The notes beneath the pieces were generated by a model. That model saw only the letters and a list, made by a program, of their open reading frames with translations. It ran no database searches and had not been told where the DNA came from. The position numbers and the translations under genes are program-made. Shown in pieces: positions 11,293 through 23,249 of a stretch of 64,000 nt of DNA. The DNA is from Anoplolepis gracilipes. Taxonomy: Eukaryota > Arthropoda > Insecta > Hymenoptera > Formicidae. The first letter of the stretch is position 1, and every line of letters begins with the position of its first letter. The stretch is taken from NCBI RefSeq assembly GCF_047496725.1, contig NC_132976.1, positions 13,842,501-13,906,500 of the forward strand. The letters run 5' to 3'.

Positions 11293-11789
11293 TTAATCAC
11301 AGAATCTGATATTAAATTTGAAAACATTAAATTCGAAAAGAAGAATCCTATTAGAATATAAAATTTATTCGTTTATGATATCTAATTTTCGCTTTTGAAA
11401 AAAATACTATTAAAAAAGGATAGTCATATTCGGAATCTAATATATAAGCTTTATTCATTCAGCTATTGCCAAAAAGGGACTTGAGGTTACAATTATCTGG
11501 CATTCATCCAATTCTCCTCTTACATCCATCCTTACCTTAAGATTATCCTTGAAATACATTAAACTTAATATACATAAAGTATACAGCAACGTACACAATA
11601 TATATACAATATATATATTTACATATACAATATACAGCATACAATATACAATATATAATACACAATCATTTACCATCTTTTACATTCAATTTACACTAGT
11701 TCACAACAACACCTTTTTGCTCCTGCTATTCTTAATCCTTATATTATCCTACCTTTCTTATATTCCTAAAATTTCCTTAACATTGTCCA

Positions 11790-14700
11790 TTAACATTGAC
11801 TATTATTCCCCATCTCCCCAGCACACACACTACTTTTCCTTCCTTCTTTTATCTTTTCTTTCTCTTTCCAAAAACTTTTTAAAATCTTCCCTTTCATTTC
11901 CTCTAAATCCTCATTCCATATTTTGTCTATTCTGTTTTTTACATTTTTTCCTAGATCTATAAACCAATTTTTTGATACTTTACACTCTCCTACAAAATGT
12001 TCAAAATTATCTTTACCTATTCCGCAAAACCAACATGTTTTCTTTCGTACCTCTCTCCAATATTTGATATCCTCCTCCATATTTCCACATCTAACCTTTA
12101 CTAATGCTCTTACCTCATCCCCAAAATTATCCCTGTCCATAATTTCATTTCTTAAATAACTCGGTTTACCAATTCCACCTCCTAACTCTTTATACTTTGT
12201 GTTATATTTTGCTTCTCTTATCCTACCCTCATCCATTTGTCTTTGTATATCCTCGTCTCTTTCTTTGATCATTTCCTCTATATTTATTTCTTTTTCCCTC
12301 ATATCTTCTATTGCTTTTGATCCCCATCCTAAATTATTATAAAATTTTTCTCTTTCCTGACTATATAAATCATTCCTCGTTCCATACTCCTTTCCAAGCC
12401 AACATTTTTTCACAAGACAATCGTCACCTCTTTCTCTTATCCTTTCCTCAAATCTTCTTGCTCTAATCGCCCATTCCCTTCTCATTTTATTAAGACCTAA
12501 CTCTCTACGTATCAAATATCTCGGTGTGCAAAAATCTAACCTAAATACCCATCCCGCATAGTCAAGTTTTATCTTTTCTAGTTCCTTTCTTTCCTGCCAT
12601 CCCCAAATCTCAGCTCCGTAGGACATCACGCTTTGTACTAAATATCTAAACAACATCCATCTTCTTTTAAAATCATTCCTACATGTTCTTTCTCCCAGAC
12701 TCCATACTTTCCCTGCCGCTATTTTTCCTTTTCTACCTATTTCTTTCAAGATCTTTGTAATTTCCCTTATTATTAAACGTAAAGCCTAGATATTTAAAGC
12801 TATCCACTTCTTCTATTCTATCCTTTCCCCATTTAAGTTTCTCTTTAAGTTCCTTTTTTCCTACATCCATTGAATATAACTACCTTCATTTTGTCTGTGC
12901 TTAATATCATATCCCTATCCTTTAAAAAATTTTTTACCGTACCCATCATACCCTCCAATGCTACTTTGTTCTTTGCCAATATGACCACATCATCTGCGAA
13001 AGCCAGGGACTAAACTCTACTGTTACCTACCATTACCCATCTTATATCCCCCTTCTCTAGTTCTCTATCTATATCTGCTATGTATACATTAAATAGGGTT
13101 GGACTCAGTACGCATCCCTGTCTGACTTTATTCTCCTGTTTGAAACCGCGTGTAAATCTCTCTTCCGACCTTATCATCGCTTCTGTTAGATTCTTCTACT
13201 CCTAGATTATAGATTCTTCTTATCCTCCATATTATATTTTTATTGATCTTTTTCCTCTCTATTATTTCCGATATCTTCTTCCTATTGACTTTATCGAACG
13301 CTGCTTTCAAATCTATAAATAGAGCATATATTTTCCGTTCCCTTTTTTGTTACTCTTTTCTCTTTGGATAATATGGTCTAAAACATAAATATTAGCCATC
13401 ATCGATCTCCCTTTCCTAAATCCTGCCTGACTTTCAGGAATTATATGTTTTTCTTCAATCTCTTGTACTACTCTCTTCCTTAAAATTTCAGCATAGATTT
13501 TATATGCCAAGCAGAGTAGCGAAATACCTCTATAGTTACTTGTGTCATTTACCTTTTCTCCCTTATGTAAGGGAATAATGATACTTTTCCTCCATTCCTC
13601 TGGTATTTTTCCCTCCTTCCATATCCTATTAATTAACTCCACAAACCCTCTTTTAATCGCCTCGCTTCCAAAACGCCAAGCCTCTATGGGAATTCCATCT
13701 ATTCCTACTGCCTTCTTCAATTTCATTTTCTTCACAGCATCACAAATTTCTTCTTCATCCAAATCTTTCGTTTCCATGTTTTCCTTCCCGTATTGCTTCT
13801 TTTCTTTCTCTACATTTATCTCAGTACCTCCTAGCAGCTCCATGAAATGTGCTCTCCATGTTTCGCTGTCTATGTTGTTCTCCTTCCATTCCCTTTTATT
13901 CCTCTTTCTATTAATAAATCTCCATACTGCTGTATCATTAGTGAGCGATCTTAATTCTTCTTCTTCTTCCTTCCTTCTCTCTTTCCTTTTATTCTCTAAA
14001 AAATTTTTCATATTACTCCTACTTTTTATATACTCTTCCCTTGATCCTTTGCCTTTTTTCCATCTTTTGTAGAGCCTCTTGACTTCTCTTTTTTTTTGTG
14101 CAGCTTCTGTCCCACCAATCTCTGTATCCTAACTTTCTCCTTTTTATCTTCTTTATCTTATCATTACCCTCTTGACTAAGTCCTTTAATTTTTCCCATAT
14201 CCTATCTATTGAAGTTTCCTTCTTCATTGCTTCCTTCTTCCCAACCTATTTCTTCAGTGTTATATCTATACATTTCTATGGCCTCTTCGTCCTATCGTAT
14301 TAACTTTTTCGTGACCGAATCATTTTTCCTTTTTTTCCACGTTGTCTTACCTCTTCTTTTTTCTTCTTCTAGGTCTTCAAGTTCCAAACTTATTGGCATA
14401 TGATCTGAGTCCACCCTTTCTTCTACTCTAAACTCTACCACCATTTCTTGTAATCCGTTATTACAAAAATTATAACAAAAATGTAATCAATAACCGAACA
14501 CCTCTCGCTCCTACATATGTAAATTCCCCTCCCCAATCACCCTCTGTCTTCCCATTCAACACATTAAGACCACATTCCTGCATTTTAGCTATAAACTTTT
14601 TCCCCCCATTACTTACTGTTTTGTCTTTGCTTTTCCTAATTACTCCCCATTCCTCCTCTTCCCCACCTAATTCACCAATTCTTATATTAAAATCTTCCCC

Positions 14701-15190
14701 TACTATCACTCTTTCATTATCATATTCCTTTGTCATTTTAGTAATCACTTCCCCACATTTTTTCCGCATTTTTGTTATATACTACAATTATGTTGGTTGC
14801 ATTTATTTTTCCTAAAGCTTTTTTATGTTCAAAATCTATCAATCTTATATGCAAAATTCCTTCCTCTTTGTTTTCTTTTATTTTTCAATTATCACCTCCC
14901 AATTTTTTCCTCTTACCTACTAAAATCTCTCCACTAGCTCTCCCTTTTATTTTCTTTTTTTCTACATTTTCGTGTACCCAATCATGAGATCTCGGCAATC
15001 TATTTTTTATATCATTCCAACTTTTTTCATCTAACCAAATTTCTGTTAATCCTATGTAATCAAAATTTCCTATAAAATTCCAGAAATCTAAGTCCTGTCT
15101 ACCTAAACCTACTACATTCCAAAATAATAATCTTTTTTTCCCTTTTCTCTCTTCTCTCCCTTGACCCCCCTTTTCTTTCCCTCCCCCTTC
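11790..15190 (-). pseudogene. LINE ORF2: AP endonuclease and reverse transcriptase
   Basis: Minus-strand blocks in order: endonuclease start LLFWNVVGLG and GLTEIWLDE near 15130-15010; GEDFNIRIGELGG near 14700; reverse transcriptase core 14011-13313 with AVGIDGIPIEAW, YRGISLL and QAGFRKGRS; FDKVNRKKI near 13300; catalytic FADD near 12995; and a C-terminal region 12749-11790 with a CWFC...H...C zinc-knuckle-like motif. In-frame stops, one just before the FADD block, and several frameshifts break it. The intact protein nicks the target and primes reverse transcription there. Confidence 0.88.
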
Positions 15191-15205
15191 CCACCCCTTC
15201 TTGGC

Positions 15206-15689
15206 TTATGCAAAATTCTCCTTCCTTATAACATTTACTTTATCTTTATCATTATCTGTATTTTTACATTCCTCTACCCAATCCCCCTGTCTTACTCTTT
15301 CTCTTATATTTCCTATTCTGTTACTCCTTTTAATCTTCTCCTCGATTTCTTTTTCTACTTCCTCCCATCTTCTCCACACTCCTTTAATTTTTATCTTTCC
15401 TAAACCTATTTTTACTTCTTCACCGTTTTTTCTCATTTCCTTCGCCCATTTGACTATTTTACCTCGCACTAATCTTTCCTCCCACGTAAGGTCGTTTTCT
15501 ATAAAAATCCGTTTCCCTTTTAGCTTATATTTCCTACACATTATTTCTCTCTTCTCCTCCATGCTGCTCGCTTTTCTTATAATTACTTTCCCACTCCATC
15601 TACAGTAATCTATTTTACACTCAATGTCCATTTTACTCTTTAAAAATTCTAACACCCAATCTTTTAAATCTTTTGTATCTTTCTTTATT
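15206..15689 (-). pseudogene. LINE ORF1, C-terminal part
   Basis: The minus-strand frame begins at the gypsy-2 insertion and continues the frame left at 23951. It is rich in Lys, Glu and Arg, with KGKRIFIENDLTWEER and a WVEECKN end. It resembles the RNA-binding C-terminal half of ORF1 proteins of the ERxNNxxIKGI class. It stops near 15206, just before ORF2. Confidence 0.7.
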
Positions 15690-15693
15690 AACC

Positions 15694-16316
15694 TGTTATA
15701 GCCCGAGACTATAACTAATTATACAAATAAATATTATATACCGCGATTAGGCGCATTGACCGCGCGTGCCACTGACATAGCGAACCACGCGCGAAACCGG
15801 AGACGAAGCCGGAACACCGCGGCGAGCATTGCGAAAGAGTGCAAACCATGAAGTCCGACCTTTGGACCCGCTGCGCTTGCACTCAGCGCGAGTTGAGCAA
15901 CCCGACCGAAATTTAGAACGCTCGTTCAACAGTATAAAAAACCCACCCGCGCTCGGATGCGCGGGCAGTAAAAAGTAAGCTGGCAATCGCCATAACTACA
16001 ACGGGTAGTCGCAAAGTGAACGAGTGATAATCATTGATCGAGATCACTAACGCACGCGGACACTCGCCTATCGACCGCGCTGGACGCCGCCACGCTCTTC
16101 GAACTATCTCCTGGCCGAACGAGCTCGGCCTACTTGACCACCGCTAACCGTAAGAGAAGGAACCTCTGTAAAACAACTACTGTGTATGGGTAAAAATATA
16201 TATTCTCTAACTACTATAAAGAATCTATGATTATTGAAATCAACGAAGCCTCCCTGCGCCTTAAATCCTGCTATCCTCCGCGGATCCCGAACTCAGTGCC
16301 GTCCCGCGGCACAACA
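15694..16316 (+). repeat. Gypsy-2 5' LTR
   Basis: It runs from TGTTATAGCCCG after the AACC duplication to GCGGCACAACA just before the primer-binding site, about 623 bp. The limits rest on the TG...CA ends and the PBS because no second LTR exists here for comparison. Confidence 0.75.
15933..15939 (+). promoter_or_regulatory. TATA box in gypsy-2 LTR
   Basis: CAGTATAAAAAACCC lies mid-LTR in an otherwise GC-rich stretch, a plausible U3 core promoter. No start site can be read from sequence alone. Confidence 0.5.
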
Positions 16317-16319
16317 AAT

Positions 16320-16337
16320 TGGTGGCAGCGGTGGGAT
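16320..16337 (+). other. Primer-binding site, tRNA-Leu-like
   Basis: TGGTGGCAGCGGTGGGAT is complementary to the CCA end plus acceptor and T-arm bases of a eukaryotic tRNA-Leu ending ATCCCACCGCTGCCA. It lies 3 nt after the LTR end, as expected for minus-strand priming. Confidence 0.7.
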
Positions 16338-16699
16338 CCGCATACAGCAGCAACAGGAGCCGTCCAGAGGCAATTGAAGTCCTGTAACAAATTTAAGAAA
16401 ATTAAAACAGGCACGTCGGTCTAATAAATTTAAAGCCGACGGACAAAACCCAAGCTAGGCGATAGAAGAGAGAGTGCAAAAGTCGTAAAGTCCGAAAATC
16501 GCGCACCATCATACTTCAAGACAGTGAGTGGGCGATCGTGAAATTGGAGCAAGGACGCGAGCCAAGCCGCCCGACCTACGACAACTCCATCGACGACGCA
16601 TCGCCGCCGGAACGCGACCGCCAGCCTTATCAGCCGTCGAGCGAAGGACGCAACGTCAGCGAAACCGAGACAGCGAGCGAATATGCGAGCGATACTACT

Positions 16700-16708
16700 A
16701 CTGTAAGT
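16700..16708 (+). promoter_or_regulatory. Candidate splice donor in gypsy-2 leader
   Basis: CTGTAAGTC matches the donor consensus and lies upstream of the gag ATG. In errantiviruses env is translated from a spliced subgenomic RNA. A possible acceptor, TGCTGGATCAG, precedes env on the inverted segment near 22672. Pairing them is inference. Confidence 0.35.
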
Positions 16709-16742
16709 CCGAACCAAACTAATTTTAATTAAATTTGCGTGA

Positions 16743-19700
16743 ATGTCGGAAGGGAGAAACGTACCGAAACCGATAGCAAATAAGTCGTGGTTGCTTAGCA
16801 AACGAGCAAATCGAGCTATAAAATATTGCGAATTAAGTCCCGCGAGTGTAGCCGTAGAAGCGCTTCGAGACATACGCGATAGTGTCCGACGGAACCTCGA
16901 AACTCGATACTCGAGTGATAGTGACACAGAGCTACCGAGCAATGTTATAACAGAACGCGAATTTCCATTTACGAGTTTCGACGCGAGTCTTGTTGAAAAT
17001 AATCCGACTGACCCCACTGACGATTTACACGACTCAACCAGACGAACGAGACCGTATCTTAGTCGAACTCCAAACCAGGTATCACTTCGGAGAGAATTTT
17101 CATTGACATCTTACGAGAGCGAGATTTTTGATCCCGAAGAAATCTACGCACGAACGCGCGAGATGGCAGAAGCTCAAAATCCCCGCGCGTCTACGTCCGC
17201 AAACGTGTCTAATGACGCGGTAGACGACGAGATCGCACGATTGCGGCGAACAATTAATCAACCGGTACAACCGCGAGAAGAATCGACAAACGACTCTACG
17301 TCCGCCATGTTAAGAGAAATGCGCTATGCAATACAATTCTTAACAGAGCAAGTAGCTCAACTACAGCAACGCGATCAAAATACAAGCCGTCGAGAAGAAC
17401 TTGCCGAAAGCATATATTACGGACGGACCGATCGCGACGTTAGAAACCGACGTAGTATGGCACCCAATTTCCTGACGTTAAAGGAAGCGAGGCAAATGAT
17501 TCCGGAATTTGACGGAATGTCGCGACACAAGTTGCAAGATTTCTTGAATTCATGCACATACGCAATACAAAATACAAATCCGGCAGATGAAGAATCTCTT
17601 ATGCAGGCGATATTATATACAAAGTTACGCGGAAGAGCGCGACAAGATTTTGAAACGCGCGATATACGCACTTTCGATGAATTTCGGATGCAACTCGAAG
17701 CGTGTTATCAAACGAAACAAAGCACGACACACTTGCAAGTCGAATTTAATTCATTAAAACAAAAAACAAGCGAAACCGCCTACGCGTTCGGACAGCGTGT
17801 CGATCTAGTAGCTATGAAATTATATGACTCTATGACCGAAGGAAAGGAGCATACTCTAGAACAAAAACGCACGATTCAGCAAACTATCAGAGACCAAGCG
17901 TTAATTAATTATTAAATCGGACTACGCGACGACTTGAAAGTACTCGTACGGTCACAACGCTTCTCGACATTGCAAGAGGCGATAAACGGCGCGAGCTCGG
18001 AAGAAAAACTTATCAAGCCGATGGGAGCGAGAACAAACAGTTATCAAAATAAAAATAAACTCGACTCGAATTACTCGCGACCGCCTCAAGATACTAATGC
18101 AACGTGTTTTAAATGCGGCAAGATAGGACATTATGGACGAGATTGTCGAACGAGCAGATACGCTCTGCCGAAACCCGAAAGACCACGCGTCAATGTGGTA
18201 GAAAAATTTTGCAAGCATTGTAAAAAGCGCGGACATAATCGCGACGAGTGTTGGTCTTTAAACGGCCGACCGCAAGGAGAACCACAGGCTCGAAAAAACT
18301 CGAACAACGCGAATAAATCGAGCGATATTCAAAATAATTCAAAAGGAGCGCGTTATAAGACGCGAGGAAAGAGTTCCGACTCCGAGCGTAGTAACGACAA
18401 AGAAGAAAGAAGCGATAACAAGGCAAAGCGCGCGCTGGAATATCAGGTGACACACGTACGACAGACGCGAGATAAACAAGGACTCGACGTCGTAACGATG
18501 CCCATACGCGAAACGAAGACAGGGCGCATAAACATGCTATACGATTCCGGTGCGACCATATCACTAATAAAAGTAAAGCATTTAAAAGGCGAAACATTGA
18601 TATACAATAAAAAATTAGCGTTAATAGGAATAACCGGACACAAAATATATACAATAGGGAAGATGCATGCAACAATTAATCTAACCGGACAAGACATTAA
18701 ACATGCAATTTACGTAGTAAAAGACGACTTCCCCATGGAATACGATGGGATACTAGGAATAAATTTCCTAAGGAAGCAAAAGGTATCCTGCGATTACAAA
18801 AATAAAGAGTTAAAAATCGGTACGGATGTACTCAAGATGCGACCATATAATAAAATTATCTTGAAATCACGCAGTGAAACCATTGTGCAAGCCGCGACTA
18901 ATCGAAACGAAGCGGGAATAGTACGCGCGAAAGAAACAGCCCCTGGAATATATATAGGAAGATGTCTAGTAGAACCGAAAAACTTTCTCTGCCCAATCAG
19001 CGTTATCAACACAACAGACGAGACTATTGAGATACGCACACCTGTTGTAACAATAGACGACATCGATAAAGATAACCCGCACGGTATCTATACAATAGCT
19101 GTGGGGACGGACGATAAAAATACCCCCCGTAACGAGCGCATCTGACAATTGTTGCGAACACAGCATCTCAACGCTGAAGAACGACAGGCACTCTCAAGGA
19201 TATGTGATGAATATAGCGACATATTTCACCTGAATGGAGAACCACTGTCGTGCACTGCGACGGTAGCGCACGAGATAAATACGCGCGTAGACGCCTCAAC
19301 GGTAAATGTAAAACCGTATCGCCTTCCGGAGAAACATAAGGCGGAAGTAAATAAACAAGTGCAACAGATGTTGGAAGACGGAATAATTCGTACCAGCGCG
19401 AGCCAATGGAATGCTCCGCTATTAGTAGTACCAAAAAAGACCGACCTATCAGGTAAACCGAAACTTCGAATAGTTATAGACTTTCAAAAGCTCAACGACT
19501 TGACGATCGGCGATTCCTTCCTTCTGCCTAATATTACGGATATACTAGACCAGCTGGGAAATGCAAAATACTTCACAACATTAGATCTAGCATCTGGATA
19601 TCATCAAATACCAATGGCCGAAAAGGACAAGCCTAAAACTGCCTTTTCAACTCCGTATGGACATTACGAATTCAACCGAATGCCCTTTGGATTGAAAAAC

Positions 19701-21054
19701 GCACCGGCGACATTTCAGAGATTAATGAACTCTGTATTGACAGGAATACAAGGACTCAAATGCTTGGTCTATCTAGACGACATCGTCATTTACGGAGCAA
19801 GCTTCGAAGATCATAACAAGCGACTCAAGGAAGTGCTGCAACGACTTCGAACTAATAATTTAAAACTACAGCCGGATAAATGCGAATTCCTACGCAAAGA
19901 AGTAATGTACCTGGGCCATATAATATCGGAACATGGAATATCTCCTGACCCGTCTAAACTAACAGCGGTAAGAGATTTCCCGACGCCAAAAAAGGTGAAA
20001 GATATCCAATCATTTATAGGTCTAGCCGGCTACTATCGACGATTCATAAAAGATTTCTCGAAAATAGCTAAACCATTAACGAAATTGACAAAGAAAACCG
20101 AAAAATTTGTGTGGGCCGCAGAGCAACAAAATGCCTTCGAAGTACTTAAAAATAAATTAATAACGGCATCCGTATTAAAATATCCAGATTTCGCTGAACA
20201 ATTTAATATAACTACAGACGCATCCGACTACGCGATCGGAGCGGTCTTATCGCAAGGAAAGATAGGCAGCGACCGACCGATAGCTTACGCCAGCCGAGTA
20301 CTGAACCGCGCGGAACAGAACTATAGCACTACCGAAAAGGAACTATTAGCTATTGTATGGGCTGTAAAGCATTTCAGACCCTACATGTACGGAACACAAT
20401 TTAAGGTCATTACAGATCACAAACCTCTAATATGGTTATTTAACGTGAACGATCCAGGATCACGATTAATTCGATGGCGAATAAAATTAGAAGAGTACGA
20501 CTATGAGATAATACATAAGGCCGGACGTGCGAACGCGAACGCCGATGCGCTAAGCCGCAACGTAACGCGAGACAACGACGAGCAAGAGAGAGAAAAGATT
20601 CTCACCGCCGAAGACAAAGAGGTGGACGATATCAGCAGCGAAGAAAGAGATAAAGAAGAGGACGAGAAAGATAGCAACGATGCGACACGTGCCTATAGCG
20701 CAGAAGAAAAGGAACAAATATTATATGAATATCATGATGCACCCACAGGAGGACACCAAGGTATCGAGAGGACGATAAACAGAATTCGCCTCACGCACAA
20801 TTGGACCGGGTTAACGAAAGACGTCGAGCGATACATTAAAAAATGTGACATTTGCCAAAAAAATAAACTATCGCGACGATTTAAAGCACCTCTCGTTATC
20901 ACCGATACACCGAGTAAACCGTTCGAAAAATGTGCGTTAGATATAGTCGGTCCATTAACGATAACTAATACCGGAAATAAATACTTACTAACTTTTCAAG
21001 ATAGTTTGACAAAATTTAGTAAAGCAATACCGATACCAAATCAAGAAGCGAACA
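16743..21054 (+). pseudogene. Gypsy-2 gag-protease-RT-RNase H-integrase start
   Basis: One continuous frame from ATG 16743, interrupted by TAA at 17913 and TGA at 19143 but with no frameshift. Gag carries two zinc knuckles, CFKCGKIGHYGRDC near 18105 and CKHCKKRGHNRDEC near 18210. Protease has LYDSGAT near 18540. Reverse transcriptase has the catalytic YLDD near 19775. RNase H has TTDASDYAIGAVLSQ near 20215. Integrase has the H2C2 zinc region (GGHQGIERT ... CDICQKNK) near 20750-20860 and its first catalytic Asp in CALDIVGPL near 20935. The frame then runs into inverted DNA at 21055, so the second Asp and the Glu of the integrase triad lie on the other strand at 23250-23946. Confidence 0.93.
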
Positions 21055-21075
21055 TCATTCGCTTCTTGATTTGGT
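21035..21075. repeat. 18-bp snapback at gypsy-2 inversion junction
   Basis: ACCAAATCAAGAAGCGAA at 21035-21052 is followed, after CATCA, by its exact complement at 21058-21075. The left arm is ordinary pol sequence. The right arm is a second, inverted copy of those pol bases, joined directly to the inverted env. This marks strand switching or a templated inversion. Confidence 0.9.
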
Positions 21076-22672
21076 TCCGCTTGTCGCCATTGGATATACG
21101 AATTGTTTTTTCGCGAAGAAATTTTGTTCGTTACTTTTTAAATTGTTGTCTATTTCTTCTAGTTGTAATTTTAATTTTGTCAGTTCCATTCGGTGTTGAC
21201 CTATGTCTTGTATCGTGTCGTTATCGTGTGTTATCATGTTGCGTTCTCGTACCAGTGTCAAGTTATATTCAGGCAGGTACGTTTCTATATCCGTTTCATA
21301 GATTGTTTGCTTCGTCTGTATAGTCATGTCTGGAGTTATTAATTTGCATTTTCCCTTCAGCGTAATTTTTCCAGTGTTTTTAATCACTGTTTTGTATTCT
21401 TGTCGTTTGTCGTATTGTATTGTTAATTGTTGTTCTGTAGCAGTCGAGTAGAGCCATGTTTGTGGCTGTTGTAATGCGATCCATGTGGTACGCATTGATA
21501 TAATGTATTTCGTCTTACAGTTACGTTGACGCTGCTGTGTAAAAATTTGTATTTCGCATGGTGCATTTAAATTTACTCTATATGTCGGTGTCGCATGCTC
21601 ACATGTGTATTGTGAGTTAATGTTAATACAATCTTTTAAATCTTTTTCTGTTACTATAACGTATGTTAGTTTTTCTTTGTCTGTCGCAATTATTTTATTG
21701 TTAATTTCTGTTACTGCGAATATATTGTTATAACTGAATACAGGTAACGCAATTACATTCATCATGGTATAGCTCGGTTGCGTAATTAATGGGCAGATTA
21801 GAATGGTATAAATAATTGCTTTATCGCTGAATGCGCTTATTTTCGCGTATTTTTCTATAGTAAGCCAATCTTCGGTGTGTACTTGAAAAGGGAAGTACAG
21901 TCCTTGTGGCAACTGCTGTGTTGCTTCCTTTAAATGTGTTATTATGCTATCTATCGGTGTTAATCTCGGATGCATTGCTCCGTTTTTTGTATATGTTAGA
22001 TATTCTATAATGTTATCCGCGTCGCGTATTAATTCTGCTATTACTGCGGTAATTATGGTAAAGTGTTCGTTTATCTCGCTGCGTTCGATATACTCAGTTA
22101 CTCGTTTCTGTAAGAGGTATTCGTTACGTTGTATTGTATTTTCGATTTTATCAATATGCCCGATAGTCGTATTTATTATTTTAATTTGATTTTGTACGGC
22201 ATGCTGTATTGTTTTTTGACTGTTTTCTAATATGTTAAGTTGTTCGTTAATTCGTTTTTCGTCGTTAACGTCCATTGTGCCAAATAAAGACTTTGATAAG
22301 AAACCTATTCCATCTATGAGTCCTCGTCGTTTATTTGTCTGTTTTTTGTATATTGTTTTAATTTGTATTATGATATTTTTTAAATATTTTGCTTCTCTTT
22401 TTGTTAGAATGTCTAGGTTCACACATGTATCTCGAAGATAATGAGTGTGAAATTTCGCATAATCTTTCGGTCTGTTTTAGATATTCGTTTATTTGCTCGT
22501 ATCTTTCGTCTAAGTTTGATAAGTCTAATTTTATTACTAGTTTCCAGTTTTCTTTTGCGTAGTGGATTTGTCCGATTTCTTCGAAGAATAATCCTGGGTT
22601 ATGTTTAAATTCTTGTATCTGGTATGAGGGATTCGTTTCGTCGTCTTTCGTGTGACCTTTGCTGATCCAGCA
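21076..22672 (-). pseudogene. Gypsy-2 env, truncated before its membrane anchor
   Basis: The minus-strand env frame can be followed from about 22672 (GLFFEEIGQIHYAKENW near 22600). It passes through a 1-nt insertion near 22408, then runs open for 455 codons. A basic NKRRGLIDGIG cleavage and fusion motif near 22315 is followed by a heptad-like helical stretch and several paired cysteines, as in F-type env of insect errantiviruses. The frame ends at 21080, where gypsy-1 env continues into a hydrophobic anchor; here it joins the 18-bp snapback instead. Upstream context is the antisense frame, then integrase. Confidence 0.85.
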
Positions 22673-22859
22673 GGCGAATGTCCTGTAATATCATATTATT
22701 TTTCATTTTATTATATTTTATCTCTTGGGTGTCGCTCGCCTTCTCTGACTTCGCGGGGTTCGCGCTAATCCAGCGGGTGATACACCGGTAATATTATAAT
22801 GTGGGTTTAGTCTCTCAACGACTTTTGGTTGAGGTGGATCTCACGGTTTCATTAGTAAG

Positions 22860-23222
22860 ATGCTGCGCTTTTTGTTGCATTGGGGGTTGCCAATATGTCG
22901 CGAGTGTGATGGGTATCGGGATGGTATTCATCCCGATATCTGCTGCGATTGTGTTAGGGGTCGCCTACCGGTGGTGGGTTTACCGCCGCCGGTGGACGCC
23001 GTAGTGCGGGCGCGGAGCGCCGTTCTCCGGAGTTCCCGGGTCGCGGGGGGGGGCACATTATCCCTCCGCGTTACATTTACTACACCCGGTGTGAGGTTTG
23101 TGCGGGCAGTGGTGCCCGCCCTGGACCCTATGCATCCCGTCCGCGTGGAGATGATGAAGGGCCACGATCAATTCGATTTCTTCGAGTTGAGATGTCGCCG
23201 GGGGGAGGAGGAGGAGGACTAG
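22860..23222 (+). CDS. Antisense ORF with CxxC-x11-CxxC motif, gypsy-2 copy
   Basis: An open 120-codon frame opposite in direction to the flanking integrase and env, filling most of the pol-env spacer. Residues about 13-31 read CREC, then HPDICCDC, a zinc-ribbon-like arrangement. The C-terminus is acidic (GEEEED). Gypsy-1 keeps the same ATG, the four cysteines, the HPDIC block and the register, with one stop and one codon-sized gap. I do not recognise the protein. Such a gene is not part of the standard errantivirus set known to me. It could instead reflect unusual codon constraint on a sense-strand element, but the sense spacer shows no matching long frame. Expression is unproven. Confidence 0.5.
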   Translation: MLRFLLHWGLPICRECDGYRDGIHPDICCDCVRGRLPVVGLPPPVDAVVRARSAVLRSSRVAGGGTLSLRVTFTTPGVRFVRAVVPALDPMHPVRVEMMKGHDQFDFFELRCRRGEEEED

Positions 23223-23249
23223 GACACGGATCCTTGAAGAAGGTGAGTA

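Noticed and set aside
11549..15608. Plus-strand Ser/Phe/Leu-rich ORFs opposite the LINE
   Set aside because: Shadow frames of the minus-strand ORF1 and ORF2.
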